64,000 bases of DNA from NCBI RefSeq assembly GCF_003258365.1, contig NZ_QHKM01000014.1, positions 1 to 64,000 of the forward strand, read 5' to 3'. The notes under the pieces are model-generated. The model was not told where the DNA came from and made no database searches. It worked only from the letters and a program-made list of their open reading frames with translations. Each line of letters begins with the position of its first letter. Positions within the stretch are counted from its first letter, which is position 1. The position numbers and the translations under genes were made by a program. Shown piece after piece: positions 25,910-34,692 of this stretch. Source of the stretch: Hymenobacter edaphi. Its GTDB lineage: Bacteria > Bacteroidota > Bacteroidia > Cytophagales > Hymenobacteraceae.

Positions 25910-26785
25910 ATGACCATGAGCCACTCTATTCCCACCTATCAGCTGCAGGCTTTTTCCAGCTATAACCACGCGCCTGCTGAGGTGTACTTTCCCGATTATG
26001 CGGCCAAGGAAAAGCCCAAAATTCCCCTGGACCGCCCCTACCGTGGCGACTACTACAAAATCAGTTTGTGCCTGCGGGGCCGGGCCGAGCTGAAAGTGAA
26101 TCTGGCATCCTACACCGTGACACCCGGGTGTTTGGTACTGGCCACGCCCGACGTTATCAAGGAGTGGGGCTACCTCTCCGACGACTACGAAACGTTGTCT
26201 GTCTTTTTTACCAGGGAGTTCATCACCACCAACAACGCGGCCACGGGCAAGCTCCGCTTTTTTGTTTCGCCGGTTGCGCACGTGCTGCTGCTGCTGCCGG
26301 AAGAGGCGGCGGGCATTGCCGCGTCCTTTCGCTTTCTGCAGCAGAAATACCACACCCCTCACCCCGAGCGGGACAACATCCTGAAAAGCATTCTCAACAG
26401 CCTGCTCTACGAGATTGGCGACCTGTATTGCCCGGCGGCCGCGCCGCGCCCCACCGGTGCCACGCGGGGCCAGGTACTGGCCACCCAGTTTCGGCAGCTG
26501 GTGCAGGCGCACTACCGCTCGGCGCGCAGCGTAAGCCAGTACGCGGCCATGCTGTGCGTGACGCCCAAGCACCTCACGGCCCTGGTCAAGCAGGCCACCG
26601 GGCGCACCGCCAGCGACTGGATTGCCGACGCCGTGGTGCTGGAAGCCAAGGCCTTGCTGCAGACGCCGGCCCTGCCCATTCAGCAGGTGGCGGCCAGTCT
26701 GCAGTTCGCCGACCAATTCGCTTTCAGCCGGTTTTTCAAGAAAAGCACCGGGTTGTCGCCTACGGCTTATCGGCAGGTTGGGTAA
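25910..26785 (+). CDS. AraC family transcriptional regulator
   Basis: 291 residues. The N-terminal two-thirds is a cupin-like sensing domain (DYYKISLCLRGRAELKVN). The C-terminal AraC DNA-binding domain has two helix-turn-helix units, the first around SVSQYAAMLCVTPKHLTALVK and the second in PIQQVAASLQFADQFAFSRF, ending with the canonical FFKKSTGLSPTAYR. Divergent to the SDR at 24881 and followed by two NmrA-type genes on the same strand, so it may control either set. ATG at 25910 or 25916 are both possible. Confidence 0.92.
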   Translation: MTMSHSIPTYQLQAFSSYNHAPAEVYFPDYAAKEKPKIPLDRPYRGDYYKISLCLRGRAELKVNLASYTVTPGCLVLATPDVIKEWGYLSDDYETLSVFFTREFITTNNAATGKLRFFVSPVAHVLLLLPEEAAGIAASFRFLQQKYHTPHPERDNILKSILNSLLYEIGDLYCPAAAPRPTGATRGQVLATQFRQLVQAHYRSARSVSQYAAMLCVTPKHLTALVKQATGRTASDWIADAVVLEAKALLQTPALPIQQVAASLQFADQFAFSRFFKKSTGLSPTAYRQVG

Positions 26786-26898
26786 GCGCATTTGCGGCCT
26801 TCTGGCCATATGCTGCCGCCATTGGGCCATGGCAGGGAGGTACCCGAATGCGGAATTTTGCAGCCGTTGTTTTCTCCCACGCCTGCACCCTTGCCGCG

Positions 26899-27759
26899 AT
26901 GATACTAATAACCGGCGCCACGGGCCACCTCGGCTCGGCCACCCTTGATTTTCTGCTGCAAAAGCGCCCAGCCGCCCAGGTGGCGGCGCTGGTCCGCGAC
27001 GAGCACAAAGCCGTGGATTTAAAAGCCAAAGGCGTCGAGTTGCGGGTGGGCAGCTACGACGACCCCGCTTCGCTGGACCGGGCCATGCAGGGCGTAGAAA
27101 AGGTGCTGCTCATTGCCGGTACCGACGAAGAACGCCGCGTGCAGCAGCACCAAAACGTGATTGACGCCGCCCAAAAGGCCGGGGTGCGCTGGGTGGGTTA
27201 CACCAGCCGCACGCTGAAAGACCGGGCTACGATGGCCAACCAACTCATGGAAGGTCATTTTCAGACCGAAGACTACCTCAAAGCCAGCGGGCTGGCGTAC
27301 AGCCTGTTTCGTAACGTTCTCTACCTGGACGCGGTGCCGCAGTTCGTCGGGCCGCAGGTGTGGGACAAGGGCATCTACCTGCCGGCCGGCCAGGGCCGGG
27401 TTCCCTTCGCCCTGCGCCGCGAGATGGGCGAGGCCCTGGCCACGGTACTAGCCGCCGCGCCGCCCGCCCGGCCGCTGTACACGCTCACCGGCAGCGAGTC
27501 GTACGGTTTCGCCGACGTGGCAGCAGCGCTGTCGGACCTGTCGGGAAAGCCGGTGGCCTACACCGCGGCAGAGGTGCCCGCCTTTGCGCAGCAGCTGCAA
27601 GGGCGGGGCTTGCCCGAAACGGTGGTCGAGCGGATTATTGGCTTTCTGACCGACATCAAAAACGGGCAGGAAGACCAAGTCAGCCCCGACCTGGCGCACC
27701 TGCTGGGGCGTAAGCCAACCGGGCTCCGGGCGGGACTCAAAGAGCTATATAAGCTGTAG
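26899..27759 (+). CDS. NmrA/QOR2-like NAD(P)-binding oxidoreductase
   Basis: 286 residues from the ATG at 26899; the frame is open far upstream but there it overlaps the AraC gene. TGATGHLGSATLDFL is the Rossmann motif of the atypical SDR branch that includes quinone oxidoreductase 2 and NmrA. GSYDDPASLDRAMQGVEKVLLI and TSRTLKDRATMANQ are in the usual positions. The classical catalytic Tyr is not evident, as expected for this branch. Members reduce quinones or act as redox sensors. It lies 113 bases after the AraC gene and 42 bases before a second NmrA-like gene. Confidence 0.87.
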   Translation: MILITGATGHLGSATLDFLLQKRPAAQVAALVRDEHKAVDLKAKGVELRVGSYDDPASLDRAMQGVEKVLLIAGTDEERRVQQHQNVIDAAQKAGVRWVGYTSRTLKDRATMANQLMEGHFQTEDYLKASGLAYSLFRNVLYLDAVPQFVGPQVWDKGIYLPAGQGRVPFALRREMGEALATVLAAAPPARPLYTLTGSESYGFADVAAALSDLSGKPVAYTAAEVPAFAQQLQGRGLPETVVERIIGFLTDIKNGQEDQVSPDLAHLLGRKPTGLRAGLKELYKL

Positions 27760-27801
27760 TCACCACTCTTCTTCAGCTACTTACCTTTGAATACCCTACT
27801 C

Positions 27802-28689
27802 ATGAAAATTGTCATCACCGGCTCATTGGGAAACATCGGCCAGCCCCTGGCCGAAACACTGGTGCAGCAAGGGCACGCGGTGAGTGTCATCAGCAGCAAG
27901 CCGGAAAAGCAGCCCGCCATTGAAGCCCTGGGCGCCAAGGCCGCCATTGGCACGCTGGAGGACGCGGACTTTCTAACCGCCACTTTCACCGGCGCCGAGG
28001 CCGTGTTCGCGATGGTGCCCCCCAGCTTCGCCGAGCTTGACCAGGTCGACTATTACCGCCGCCTGGCTGGCGGCTATGCCCAGGCCATTGCCCGGGCGGG
28101 CGTGCCGCGGGTGGTGCACCTGAGCAGCTATGGCGCCCACCTGGACCACGGCACGGGCTTTATCCTGGGCTCGCACCACGCCGAAAGACTGCTGAATGAG
28201 CTTTCCGGTGTGGCCCTTACGCACCTGCGGCCGGGGTACTTTTACACCAACCTGTTCAGCTTTGCCGGCATGATAAAGGGGCAGGGCCGGATGGGCGCCA
28301 ACTACGGCGGCGACGACCCGCTGGTGCTGGTGCACCCGCGCGACATTGCAGCCGCGGCCGCCGAAGAGCTGACGACAACCGCCCGTGCCTCGCCCGTGCG
28401 CTACGTGGCCAGCGACGAGCAGCCGGCAAGTGAAGTCGCCCGCGTCCTGGGCGAGGCCATTGGCCAGCCGGGGCTGCAGTGGCTTACCTTCACCGATGAG
28501 CAAACCCGGCGCGCAATGGAGCAGCGGGGCCTGCCGGCCCACTTGGTAACCAACTTCGTGGAAATGGGCGCCAGCACCCACAGCGGAGCTCTGCGGGAGG
28601 ACTATGACCAGCACCAGCCGGCCGTGCTTGGCCCAACCAAAGTGGCAGATTTTGCCCGGGAATTCGCAGCCTTTTACGAAAAGGCGTAA
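27802..28689 (+). CDS. NmrA-like NAD(P)-binding protein
   Basis: 295 residues from the ATG at 27802 (a TTG at 27787 would add five). The cofactor motif is TGSLGNIGQPLAETL, followed by AVFAMVPPSFAELDQVDYYR and VVHLSSYGAHLDHGTG. It is a second atypical SDR beside the QOR2-like gene and probably in the same unit. A TACCTTTG sequence at 27782-27789 matches the Bacteroidota -7 consensus TAnnTTTG but sits only 12 bases before the start and lacks a clear -33 box. The substrate is unknown. Confidence 0.86.
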   Translation: MKIVITGSLGNIGQPLAETLVQQGHAVSVISSKPEKQPAIEALGAKAAIGTLEDADFLTATFTGAEAVFAMVPPSFAELDQVDYYRRLAGGYAQAIARAGVPRVVHLSSYGAHLDHGTGFILGSHHAERLLNELSGVALTHLRPGYFYTNLFSFAGMIKGQGRMGANYGGDDPLVLVHPRDIAAAAAEELTTTARASPVRYVASDEQPASEVARVLGEAIGQPGLQWLTFTDEQTRRAMEQRGLPAHLVTNFVEMGASTHSGALREDYDQHQPAVLGPTKVADFAREFAAFYEKA

Positions 28690-28772
28690 CCCCGGGCAGG
28701 GTGGCCGCCGGCGACTAAGCAACCAATTCCCCCGCTGGCAGTTGCTGTCATCAAACCGCTTGCTCTTATCCG

Positions 28773-29201
28773 ATGACGCTTTCTGAAAAAGGCCCGCTGG
28801 CCCCTGTTCCGGTTCTCTCAGCCACCCTCGAACCAATTTCCCAGGCTATCCAGCACTGGGCCGGTATTACGGCTGCGGCCCACTGGGACCTGTACCGGGT
28901 AGGCGAACAAGTCGACGGCGCCGATTTTTACGTGGGCGACGAGGAGTTGGGCCACCTGCACCTCAACGGCGAGGCCCACCTGGCCACCAGCCCGGCACTG
29001 GGCGCGGCGCTGGTGGCCAGCGGGATGGCCCGGCCGCTACGCTTTGGCGGGGCCGCCTACCGGGGCTGGACAGAATTCAGCGTCCACACGAGTGCCGACG
29101 CGGCGCACGCCACGTGGCTGTTCGAATTAAACTACCAGCGGATTTGCGGCCGCCCGGAGGCGGAGCTACTCGCCGAGGTTGCCCGGCACCAGCCCGCATA
29201 G
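28773..29201 (+). CDS. DUF5519-like (luciferase-domain) protein
   Basis: 142 residues, single small domain. The conserved-looking core is GHLHLNGEAHLATSPALGAA and the C-terminal WTEFSVHTSADAAHATWLFE to NYQRI. I associate this pattern with DUF5519, annotated in places as luciferase domain-containing protein; there is no evidence of luciferase activity. Soluble, no signal. It follows the NmrA-like gene by 83 bases on the same strand and could share its transcript. The assignment is by eye and moderate. Confidence 0.6.
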   Translation: MTLSEKGPLAPVPVLSATLEPISQAIQHWAGITAAAHWDLYRVGEQVDGADFYVGDEELGHLHLNGEAHLATSPALGAALVASGMARPLRFGGAAYRGWTEFSVHTSADAAHATWLFELNYQRICGRPEAELLAEVARHQPA

Positions 29202-29297
29202 AGAGTTCGCGGCCCGGTCCGCGACAATTGCGAGCTCAATGCCAGCCGGGCCCCAGCCAGGCCACCTATGGTTTGGCAAACTTGGTTGAACTCCCAC

Positions 29298-30218
29298 TTA
29301 CTGGGCGGAAAAGCGAAACGCCGCCGGCGTGAGGCCGGTCTTGCTTTTGAAGAGCCGTGAGAAGTACTGCGGGTACTCGAAGCCGAGCTGAAAGGCTGTT
29401 TCGTTGATGGAGAGCGAGGTGGTGAGCAGCAGGCGCTTGGCCTTTTCAATCAAGGCGTGGTGCAGGTGCTGCTGGGTACTCTGGCCGGTAAGGGCCCGTA
29501 GCATGTCGCCCAGGTAAGCCGGCGACACATGCAGGGCATCGGCGAAGTGCTGCACCGTGGGCAAAGGTGCCTCGCCCGTCTGGGCAAAATAGGCCGTCAC
29601 TTGGGCTTCGAAGCGGCTCAGTAGGTCGTGTTCGGCCGTGCGCCGGGTCAGGAACTGGCGGTGATAGAAGCGGTTGGCGTAGTTCAGTAAAACTTCGAGT
29701 TGAGCCACGAGTACGTCCTGGCTGAAGGCGTCGATGGGCCGCTCGTACTCGCCGCGGATGACGGCAAGCAAGCCGTCGAGCAGATTTTCCTCCTGGGCTG
29801 AGAGGTGCAGGGCCTCGTGTACCTGATAGCTAAAAAAGCCATAGCCGGCTATTTTCCCGGCCAGCGGGTATGGACGCAGCAGGTCGGGATGAAACACCAG
29901 CATCCAGCCGCTGAGCTGGGTAATATCCAGCGTGGCATCGAAGGCCGACACCTGCCCGGGGGCCATAAAGCCCATCACACCCTCCCCGAAGTCGTAGGAC
30001 TGGTGTCCGTAGTGCACCTTGCCTTTCAGGTTTTTCTTTACCCATACTGTGTAAAGCTGCTGCACCACCGGGGGCAGGTCGGGCGGCAGCACGTTGCGGC
30101 GGGTCTGCTCCAAATCGATGAGCGTGAGTAAGGGATGGGCCGGCGCCGGCAGGCCGCAGAAGCGGGTGTAGTCGGTAACGGTGTTGAGCACCAGAAACTC
30201 CTTGCTTGCGTTTTTCAT
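29298..30218 (-). CDS. AraC family transcriptional regulator
   Basis: 306 residues. The N-terminal part is a cupin-like sensor (GEGVMGFMAPGQVSAFD). The C-terminal DNA-binding domain includes TVQHFADALHVSPAYLGDML and ends with FEYPQYFSRLFKSKTGLTPA, the signature of the second helix-turn-helix. The gene for an aldo/keto reductase lies upstream on the same strand, separated by a strong terminator, so the two are not co-transcribed. Regulation of that reductase is a reasonable guess. Confidence 0.92.
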   Translation of the reverse strand: MKNASKEFLVLNTVTDYTRFCGLPAPAHPLLTLIDLEQTRRNVLPPDLPPVVQQLYTVWVKKNLKGKVHYGHQSYDFGEGVMGFMAPGQVSAFDATLDITQLSGWMLVFHPDLLRPYPLAGKIAGYGFFSYQVHEALHLSAQEENLLDGLLAVIRGEYERPIDAFSQDVLVAQLEVLLNYANRFYHRQFLTRRTAEHDLLSRFEAQVTAYFAQTGEAPLPTVQHFADALHVSPAYLGDMLRALTGQSTQQHLHHALIEKAKRLLLTTSLSINETAFQLGFEYPQYFSRLFKSKTGLTPAAFRFSAQ

Positions 30219-30248
30219 AACGAAGTGCCCATAAGCGTTTTTTAAAGA

Positions 30249-30296
30249 TAAAAGTCGCCGCCCCTCCCCTTCGGCTTGGTGAGGAGGGGCGGCGAC
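30249..30296 (-). terminator. Intrinsic terminator of the aldo/keto reductase gene
   Basis: GTCGCCGCCCCTCC (30254-30267) pairs perfectly with GGAGGGGCGGCGAC (30283-30296), a 14-bp GC-rich stem with a 15-base loop. On the minus strand it is followed by TTTTATC, a short T-tract. Confidence 0.8.
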
Positions 30297-30338
30297 CGGC
30301 TGCCGGCCAGAGATAAACAGCGGGCCCAGCGGATTTGC

Positions 30339-31325
30339 TTAATATGCCGCCCCGGCTGCGCTGCCCACGGGCAGGCTGGCGTCCAGCGCAGCCAGGTCCT
30401 CGGTGCTCAGGGCGAGGCCAGCGGCGGCCACGTTGGCTTCGAGGTATTTCACGCGCTTGGTACCCGGGATGGCCACCACGCCCTGGGCCAGCACCCAGGC
30501 CAGCGCCAACTGCGCGGGCGTCACGCCCTTGGCCCGGGCCAGCTGCTCCAGCTTCTCGACCAGCAACAGGTTGTGCGCGAAGTTTTCGGGCTGGTAGCGC
30601 GGCATGTGGCGGCGGAAGTCACCGGCGTCCAACTCGTCCAGGCTTTTGATGCCGCCGGTGAGAAAGCCCCGGCCCAGGGGCGAGTAGCCCACGAAGCCGA
30701 TGCCCAGCTCGCGGGTGAGCTGCAGTACGCCATCGGCCTCTACACCCCGGTCAAAGAGCGAGTACTCCGTCTGGATGGCCGTGAGCGGGTGCACCGCGTG
30801 CGCCCGGCGGATGGTTTCGACCGGTACTTCGCTCAAGCCCAGGAAGCGCACCTTGCCGGCCTGCACCAGCTCGCTCATCGCGCCCACCGAGTCCTCAATG
30901 GGCACGTTGGGGTCGGGCCGGTGCATGTAGTACAGGTCGATGTAGTCGGTGTTTAGGTTCTGCAGGGAGCGGTCAATGGCGCGGCGGATGTAGTCGGGCC
31001 GGCCGTTAATGGTGAAGCTGGGGCTGAGCTGTCCGGCCTCGTCAATCTCGTAGCCGAACTTGGTGGCGATGGTGTACTGGTCGCGTTGCCCGGCCACGGC
31101 CTTGCCCACCAGCCGCTCGTTGAGCAGCGGCCCGTAGAGGTCGGCCGTGTCGAGGAAGTTGACGCCCAATTCGCGGGCCCGGTGGATGGTGGCGATGCTT
31201 TCGGTTTCGTCGGCGGGACTGTAGACGGTCATGCCGGCTAGGGTGGTCATGCCCATGCAGCCCAGGCCTTCGACGGGTACTTGAAGGCCCTGACTGCCCA
31301 GGGCGACGGTTTTGATGCTGCTCAT
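30339..31325 (-). CDS. Aldo/keto reductase
   Basis: 328 residues from the ATG at 31325; the frame remains open to 31508 but that part is Cys/Gly-rich and not family-like. The (beta/alpha)8 AKR pattern is intact: [12 protein letters not shown], the catalytic Asp-Tyr region [15 protein letters not shown], the Lys strand TIATKFGYE, the His region [15 protein letters not shown], and the cofactor site near [13 protein letters not shown]. It uses NADPH to reduce aldehydes or ketones. The YghZ/AKR13-like branch fits best. It is transcribed alone toward the hairpin at 30249-30296. Confidence 0.92.
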   Translation of the reverse strand: MSSIKTVALGSQGLQVPVEGLGCMGMTTLAGMTVYSPADETESIATIHRARELGVNFLDTADLYGPLLNERLVGKAVAGQRDQYTIATKFGYEIDEAGQLSPSFTINGRPDYIRRAIDRSLQNLNTDYIDLYYMHRPDPNVPIEDSVGAMSELVQAGKVRFLGLSEVPVETIRRAHAVHPLTAIQTEYSLFDRGVEADGVLQLTRELGIGFVGYSPLGRGFLTGGIKSLDELDAGDFRRHMPRYQPENFAHNLLLVEKLEQLARAKGVTPAQLALAWVLAQGVVAIPGTKRVKYLEANVAAAGLALSTEDLAALDASLPVGSAAGAAY

Positions 31326-31787
31326 ATGCGGTTGAGGTTGAAGAGAATCATTAGGTGAAATTGCCTGACAAAGGTCTGCCCCCCGCTCCAGCCCGGAACT
31401 ACACAAACCGCCGCTTCTGCAACACAAACCGCCGCCAACGCCCGTTACCAAGAGGCCGCCGACGAAGGCGTGCTTCCGCGCAACTGTGCAGTCTCGATTG
31501 GCCTTCATCTAAGCCTGCTGGTGGTTGTTAAATCGGCCAATTAATCTTCGGGCCATGTGGGCTGGCTCGCTTCATTGGGACAGATGCACCGGCCTCCAAC
31601 ACCTGACCGCAGCAGCCAAGCTGCCAGCCCAGCAGTTGTGGTTGAAAGACCTGGAGCAAGGCATATACTTAACTAGCTAGCAGCAGTCTTTGAACTGTTT
31701 GAGCAAAACGTTCTGTGCCTCAGACAGCCACCTATCGTGCCCCGGCGCCAGCCTGCCCAAAAGCAGGCCCGCGTCGGGGCAACCACG
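31326..31787. other. Intergenic boundary between chromosomal-type genes and plasmid-type block
   Basis: No convincing gene, tRNA or insertion sequence was found in these 462 bases. Open frames here are Cys/Arg-rich shadows. The segment marks the change from metabolic genes to plasmid functions, and the isolated iteron follows at once. A GC-rich imperfect hairpin is present around 31740-31780 (CCCCGGCGCC...GGGGC). Confidence 0.4.
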
Positions 31788-31802
31788 CTTATAAAAAGTG
31801 GT
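31788..31802 (+). repeat. Isolated iteron copy
   Basis: CTTATAAAAAGTGGT is identical to the iteron at 40331-40345 in the replication origin 8.5 kb away. It is embedded in ACCACGCTTATAAAAAGTGGT, a partial palindrome. Only one copy is present here. Confidence 0.75.
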
Positions 31803-31898
31803 TTTTCAACTCTTCAGCCCAAGAGCTGACCAGTTGAAAGGAGTGCTTGATTCGACTCCGAAGCCAAGGGGCAGTGGGGGATGAAGGTTGAATGAAAA

Positions 31899-31996
31899 GA
31901 GCAAAAAGATATAAAATAAAGAGCAAAAAGCAAACTATGAAAAGTCGATTTTCGTTTAATAGGTATAACAAACGCCCACAAAAACAGCGCTTTATT
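31899..31996 (+). promoter_or_regulatory. Shared 98-base leader upstream of ardC
   Basis: The box GAGCAAAAAG (31899-31908) and the box ATTTTCGTTTAA (31948-31959) recur upstream of the gene at 34012 with the same 49-base spacing, and in both cases the second box ends 38 bases before the ATG. The sequence between is AT-rich and less conserved. This decides both start codons and suggests a common promoter or leader control. Confidence 0.6.
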
Positions 31997-32998
31997 ATGA
32001 AAACGAACCGCAAGCCCGCCGCCTGCAAAGCTGCCACCGCCGTTACTTCCCGCCCCGATGTGTACCAGATTGTGACCGACCGCATTGTGGCGGCGCTGGA
32101 AGGCGGCGTGATTCCGTGGCGCAAGCCGTGGAGCGCGGTGTATGGCCTGCCCCGCAACTACGCAACTGGCGCGGCTTATTCAGGTATTAACGCCTTTCTG
32201 CTGCATTTCAGCGGCGCCCTGCCCTTTTTCCTGACCTTCAAGCAGGCGCTGGCTCTGGGTGGCAACGTACGCAAGGGCGCCAAAGGGCATCCGGTGGTGT
32301 ACTACAACGTGTCGGTGCGCGAGAACGAGCAGACCGGCAAAGAGGAAAAGCTGCCGTTTCTGAAGTACTACACCGTGTTTTCGGTGGAGGACATTGAAGG
32401 CATCGAGTTTGATTTGCCCGCAGTCGAGCGGCACGACCATACGCCGATTGAGTCGGCCGAGGCCATCGTCAACAACTGGGAAGGGCGCCCCGCCATTGAG
32501 CACCTGCACCAGAGGGCCTACTACTCCCCGGCGCTGGATATGGTCAACATGCCCGAGCGGGCCACTTTCACCACGCCGAAAGGCTACTACGCCACGCTGT
32601 TTCACGAGCTAACTCACAGCACGGGCCACGCCTCCCGTCTGGACCGCCCGGACCTGACCGCCGGCGAAGGCAAGCTTTCGGCCAGCTACGCCCGTGAGGA
32701 GCTGACGGCCGAGATGGGCGCTTCCTTTCTGTGCGCGGCCGCCGGCCTCGAAACGGTGCAGACCGAAGAAAATGCCGTGGCTTACGTCCAGACGTGGCTG
32801 GAGCGGCTGAAAAACGACAAAAAGCTGGTGCTGCAGGCCGCCAGCAAGGCCCAGCGCGCCGCCAAGCTGATTCTAGGCGTGCCGGAGGAAACTGTGCCCG
32901 CCCCCGCTCCTGCCCGCGTGCTGGAATTCGCCCACGAAGAAGACGAAGTCAGCCGGCAATACCGGGAAGCGGAGCTCAGCTGGTTGGCCGCCGCCTAA
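31997..32998 (+). CDS. ardC: ArdC-like antirestriction protein (ssDNA-binding domain plus zincin)
   Basis: 333 residues from the ATG at 31997, fixed by the shared leader. The N-terminal domain (DVYQIVTDRIVAALEGGVIP to WRKPW) is the ArdC-type single-strand DNA-binding region; the C-terminal domain is a metalloprotease-like zincin with HELTHSTGH and the downstream Glu in EELTAEMGASF. ArdC proteins travel on conjugative plasmids and protect incoming DNA from restriction, probably in the early phase of transfer. It is the first gene of the plasmid block and ends before a GC-rich hairpin. Codon use is high-GC like the rest of the backbone. Confidence 0.88.
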   Translation: MKTNRKPAACKAATAVTSRPDVYQIVTDRIVAALEGGVIPWRKPWSAVYGLPRNYATGAAYSGINAFLLHFSGALPFFLTFKQALALGGNVRKGAKGHPVVYYNVSVRENEQTGKEEKLPFLKYYTVFSVEDIEGIEFDLPAVERHDHTPIESAEAIVNNWEGRPAIEHLHQRAYYSPALDMVNMPERATFTTPKGYYATLFHELTHSTGHASRLDRPDLTAGEGKLSASYAREELTAEMGASFLCAAAGLETVQTEENAVAYVQTWLERLKNDKKLVLQAASKAQRAAKLILGVPEETVPAPAPARVLEFAHEEDEVSRQYREAELSWLAAA

Positions 32999-33008
32999 GT
33001 CCGGGCCG

Positions 33009-33046
33009 CGGGCCGCCGGAAGCGGCGGCCCGCCGGGCCTTTGTTT
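33009..33046 (+). terminator. Probable terminator after ardC
   Basis: CGGGCCGCCG (33009-33018) and CGGCGGCCCG (33023-33032) form a perfect 10-bp stem with a GAAG loop. The tail CCGGGCCTTTGTTT has only a weak T-tract, so efficiency is uncertain. Confidence 0.5.
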
Positions 33047-33071
33047 CACCCTTTTCCTACCCCACTGCCCC

Positions 33072-33359
33072 ATGAATGCAAGCGAAGCCCCCGTTTTTGG
33101 GGCCCCTGACTGGAACCGGTACCGAACCCGGTTGGTCGAAGTGCTGACCGACGCGGAAGCCGACATGCAGCAGCGCGGCTACGGCCTCAGCCTCGAAGGC
33201 CTGACGCTGGAAGTGGCCGAGCGCCTGCCGATGGGTGTGGCTACGATAGAGGCCTTTTAGGTGCTGGAAGCCTTGGTGAAGGCCCTGCGGCCCATTGCCC
33301 GTGAGGCTGTCCGCGCCACGCGTGAGCAGCAGGGCGGGCAGTTTGCCCTGCTGCTATAA
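33072..33359 (+). pseudogene. Small hypothetical protein interrupted by an in-frame TAG
   Basis: From the ATG at 33072 the frame runs 62 codons to a TAG at 33258-33260 and then stays open for another 32 codons to a TAA at 33357-33359. The second part (VLEALVKALRPIAREAVRATR) is amphipathic and high-GC like the first, as if one 95-residue protein had been cut. It begins NASEAPVFGAPDWNRYRTR. No family recognised. A nonsense mutation, a truncated functional form or suppression are all possible; TAG is an ordinary stop elsewhere in the window. Confidence 0.55.
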
Positions 33360-33414
33360 TCCACTTACCCCTATCACGAGACCTTACGCCCGCCTTTTCA
33401 TTTACTCCAATCCC

Positions 33415-33810
33415 ATGACGCAGCCCCTGAAATCAACGCCGCTGGCGGACCCCTTTCCACCCCAACAGGCCTACCTGGCCATTGAGGTAAAACCAGTCGA
33501 CGCGGCGGAAAAGCGCCGTTTGGAGGCCCTGCGCCGGCACGTGCAGGCCCACACTCACACGGCCGATTTGCGTGGGCTGGCGGGGGCGGTGAAGAAGCTG
33601 CTGGGGGCCAGCTACGACGTCGGCTGCGGCAGTGTCCACATCTGGGTGAAGCGGGCCGGCGAGGCGCAGCGCCTGGCCATCGTAGCTGACCGGTTGACGA
33701 CGGCCTACCGGGACTGGTTTGAGCCGCTGCCCGAAGTCCCCGCTACCAGCCGGAATCTGCGCCGGCGCCTTTCCGGGGAGCTGCTTGGCCCAGGTCCCGA
33801 ACATACCTGA
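33415..33810 (+). CDS. Hypothetical plasmid protein
   Basis: 131 residues from the ATG at 33415; the frame is open upstream but overlaps the preceding gene. A small alpha/beta pattern is suggested by AYLAIEVKPVDAAEKRRLEAL and VGCGSVHIWVKRAGEAQRLA. Soluble, basic C terminus. No family recognised. It lies between the interrupted gene (55 bases upstream) and the second leader-controlled gene, and has the same codon use as the plasmid backbone. Confidence 0.55.
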   Translation: MTQPLKSTPLADPFPPQQAYLAIEVKPVDAAEKRRLEALRRHVQAHTHTADLRGLAGAVKKLLGASYDVGCGSVHIWVKRAGEAQRLAIVADRLTTAYRDWFEPLPEVPATSRNLRRRLSGELLGPGPEHT

Positions 33811-33913
33811 GCCCCACTCGCGTGCCTGCCGGGCGCATCCGCCGGATACGACGGCTGCACTTTGGTGCAGGCTGTGCAGGGTGGGCAATGGGGCAAAGAA
33901 GGTTAATTTAAAA

Positions 33914-34011
33914 GAGCAAAAAGGAATAAATATTGGGTAAAAAAGAGAACGTGTAAGATGCAATTTTCGTTTAAAAAACAGAAGCAATTCACAATAAATC
34001 AGTTTTGTACT
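33914..34011 (+). promoter_or_regulatory. Second copy of the shared leader
   Basis: GAGCAAAAAG at 33914-33923 and ATTTTCGTTTAA at 33963-33974 stand 49 bases apart, exactly as upstream of ardC, and the ATG follows 38 bases after the second box. This supports 34012 as the start of the next gene. Confidence 0.6.
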
Positions 34012-34614
34012 ATGGAAAATGCGCCCCGTTCATTTGCCGCCAAACCGCTGCTTTTTAGCTTGCACAACACCGAGCTGGTAAAGCCCGAGGGCGCCAACTT
34101 CCCGCTGCCGCCCCGCCTGTTTCTGCGCACTGCGCCCGGCCAGCCCGCGCTGATTGTCGCCCTGTGCGGCACCACGGGCAAACTCTTTTCGACGACGAGC
34201 TACGACGGCGGCCCGTATCAGGTCGTGGGCGGCGACACCTATGCCACCCGGCAGGCTCTGGGAGCATTTTTCCAGACCCAGCACGCGGGCATGCTGCCCG
34301 CCGAGGGAGGCGCCACGCTGCTGGGCGTGGACGGCAGCACCCGCGAGGTGCGCCCCGAGAAGGGCCGCAAAAGCTTTGGTCTGGCCCAGCTGTACGCCTT
34401 GCTGGAGGCCAACTACATCGACGTGCATTGCCCGCAGCACGGGCCTTACGAGGGCTATATTCTCGTGTTTGACGACGAGGGCAAAGACCGCCGGCGCCCT
34501 ATCAACCCACTGGCCACCGCCGCGTGGTACGAAACCTATCCGCTGGAACACTACTCGCCCGTCGACGTGGTGGCCGGGCCGGTGCTGCTTATGAAGTCTG
34601 CCTTGCTTCGCTAA
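34012..34614 (+). CDS. DUF3846-like plasmid protein
   Basis: 200 residues. The ATG at 34012 is chosen because the leader shared with ardC ends the same 38 bases before both starts; the alternative at 33958 lies inside the leader. The C-terminal 70 residues (ALLEANYIDVHCPQHG, then PINPLATAAWYET, then VVAGPVLLM) follow the pattern of DUF3846, a small domain common on plasmids and phages. The N-terminal half (residues about 30-110) is not recognised. Function unknown; shared control with ardC suggests a role during or just after plasmid transfer. Confidence 0.6.
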   Translation: MENAPRSFAAKPLLFSLHNTELVKPEGANFPLPPRLFLRTAPGQPALIVALCGTTGKLFSTTSYDGGPYQVVGGDTYATRQALGAFFQTQHAGMLPAEGGATLLGVDGSTREVRPEKGRKSFGLAQLYALLEANYIDVHCPQHGPYEGYILVFDDEGKDRRRPINPLATAAWYETYPLEHYSPVDVVAGPVLLMKSALLR

Positions 34615-34621
34615 GCCCAGG

Positions 34622-34655
34622 CCGGCAGTCGCTTCGGTATCGGAGCGGCTGCCGG
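34622..34655. terminator. Hairpin after the DUF3846-like gene
   Basis: CCGGCAG (34622-34628) pairs with CTGCCGG (34649-34655), with a second inner stem CGCT/AGCG. There is no T-run, so this may be an attenuator, a stabilising hairpin or a weak terminator. Confidence 0.4.
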
Positions 34656-34692
34656 TGTGCTTGCCCGTTTCATTCCCCACCGCCTACCGCCG

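Noticed and set aside
31326-31787. tRNA or integrase attachment site at the left edge of the plasmid block
   Set aside because: No tRNA fold, no integrase gene and no direct repeat with the right end could be found.
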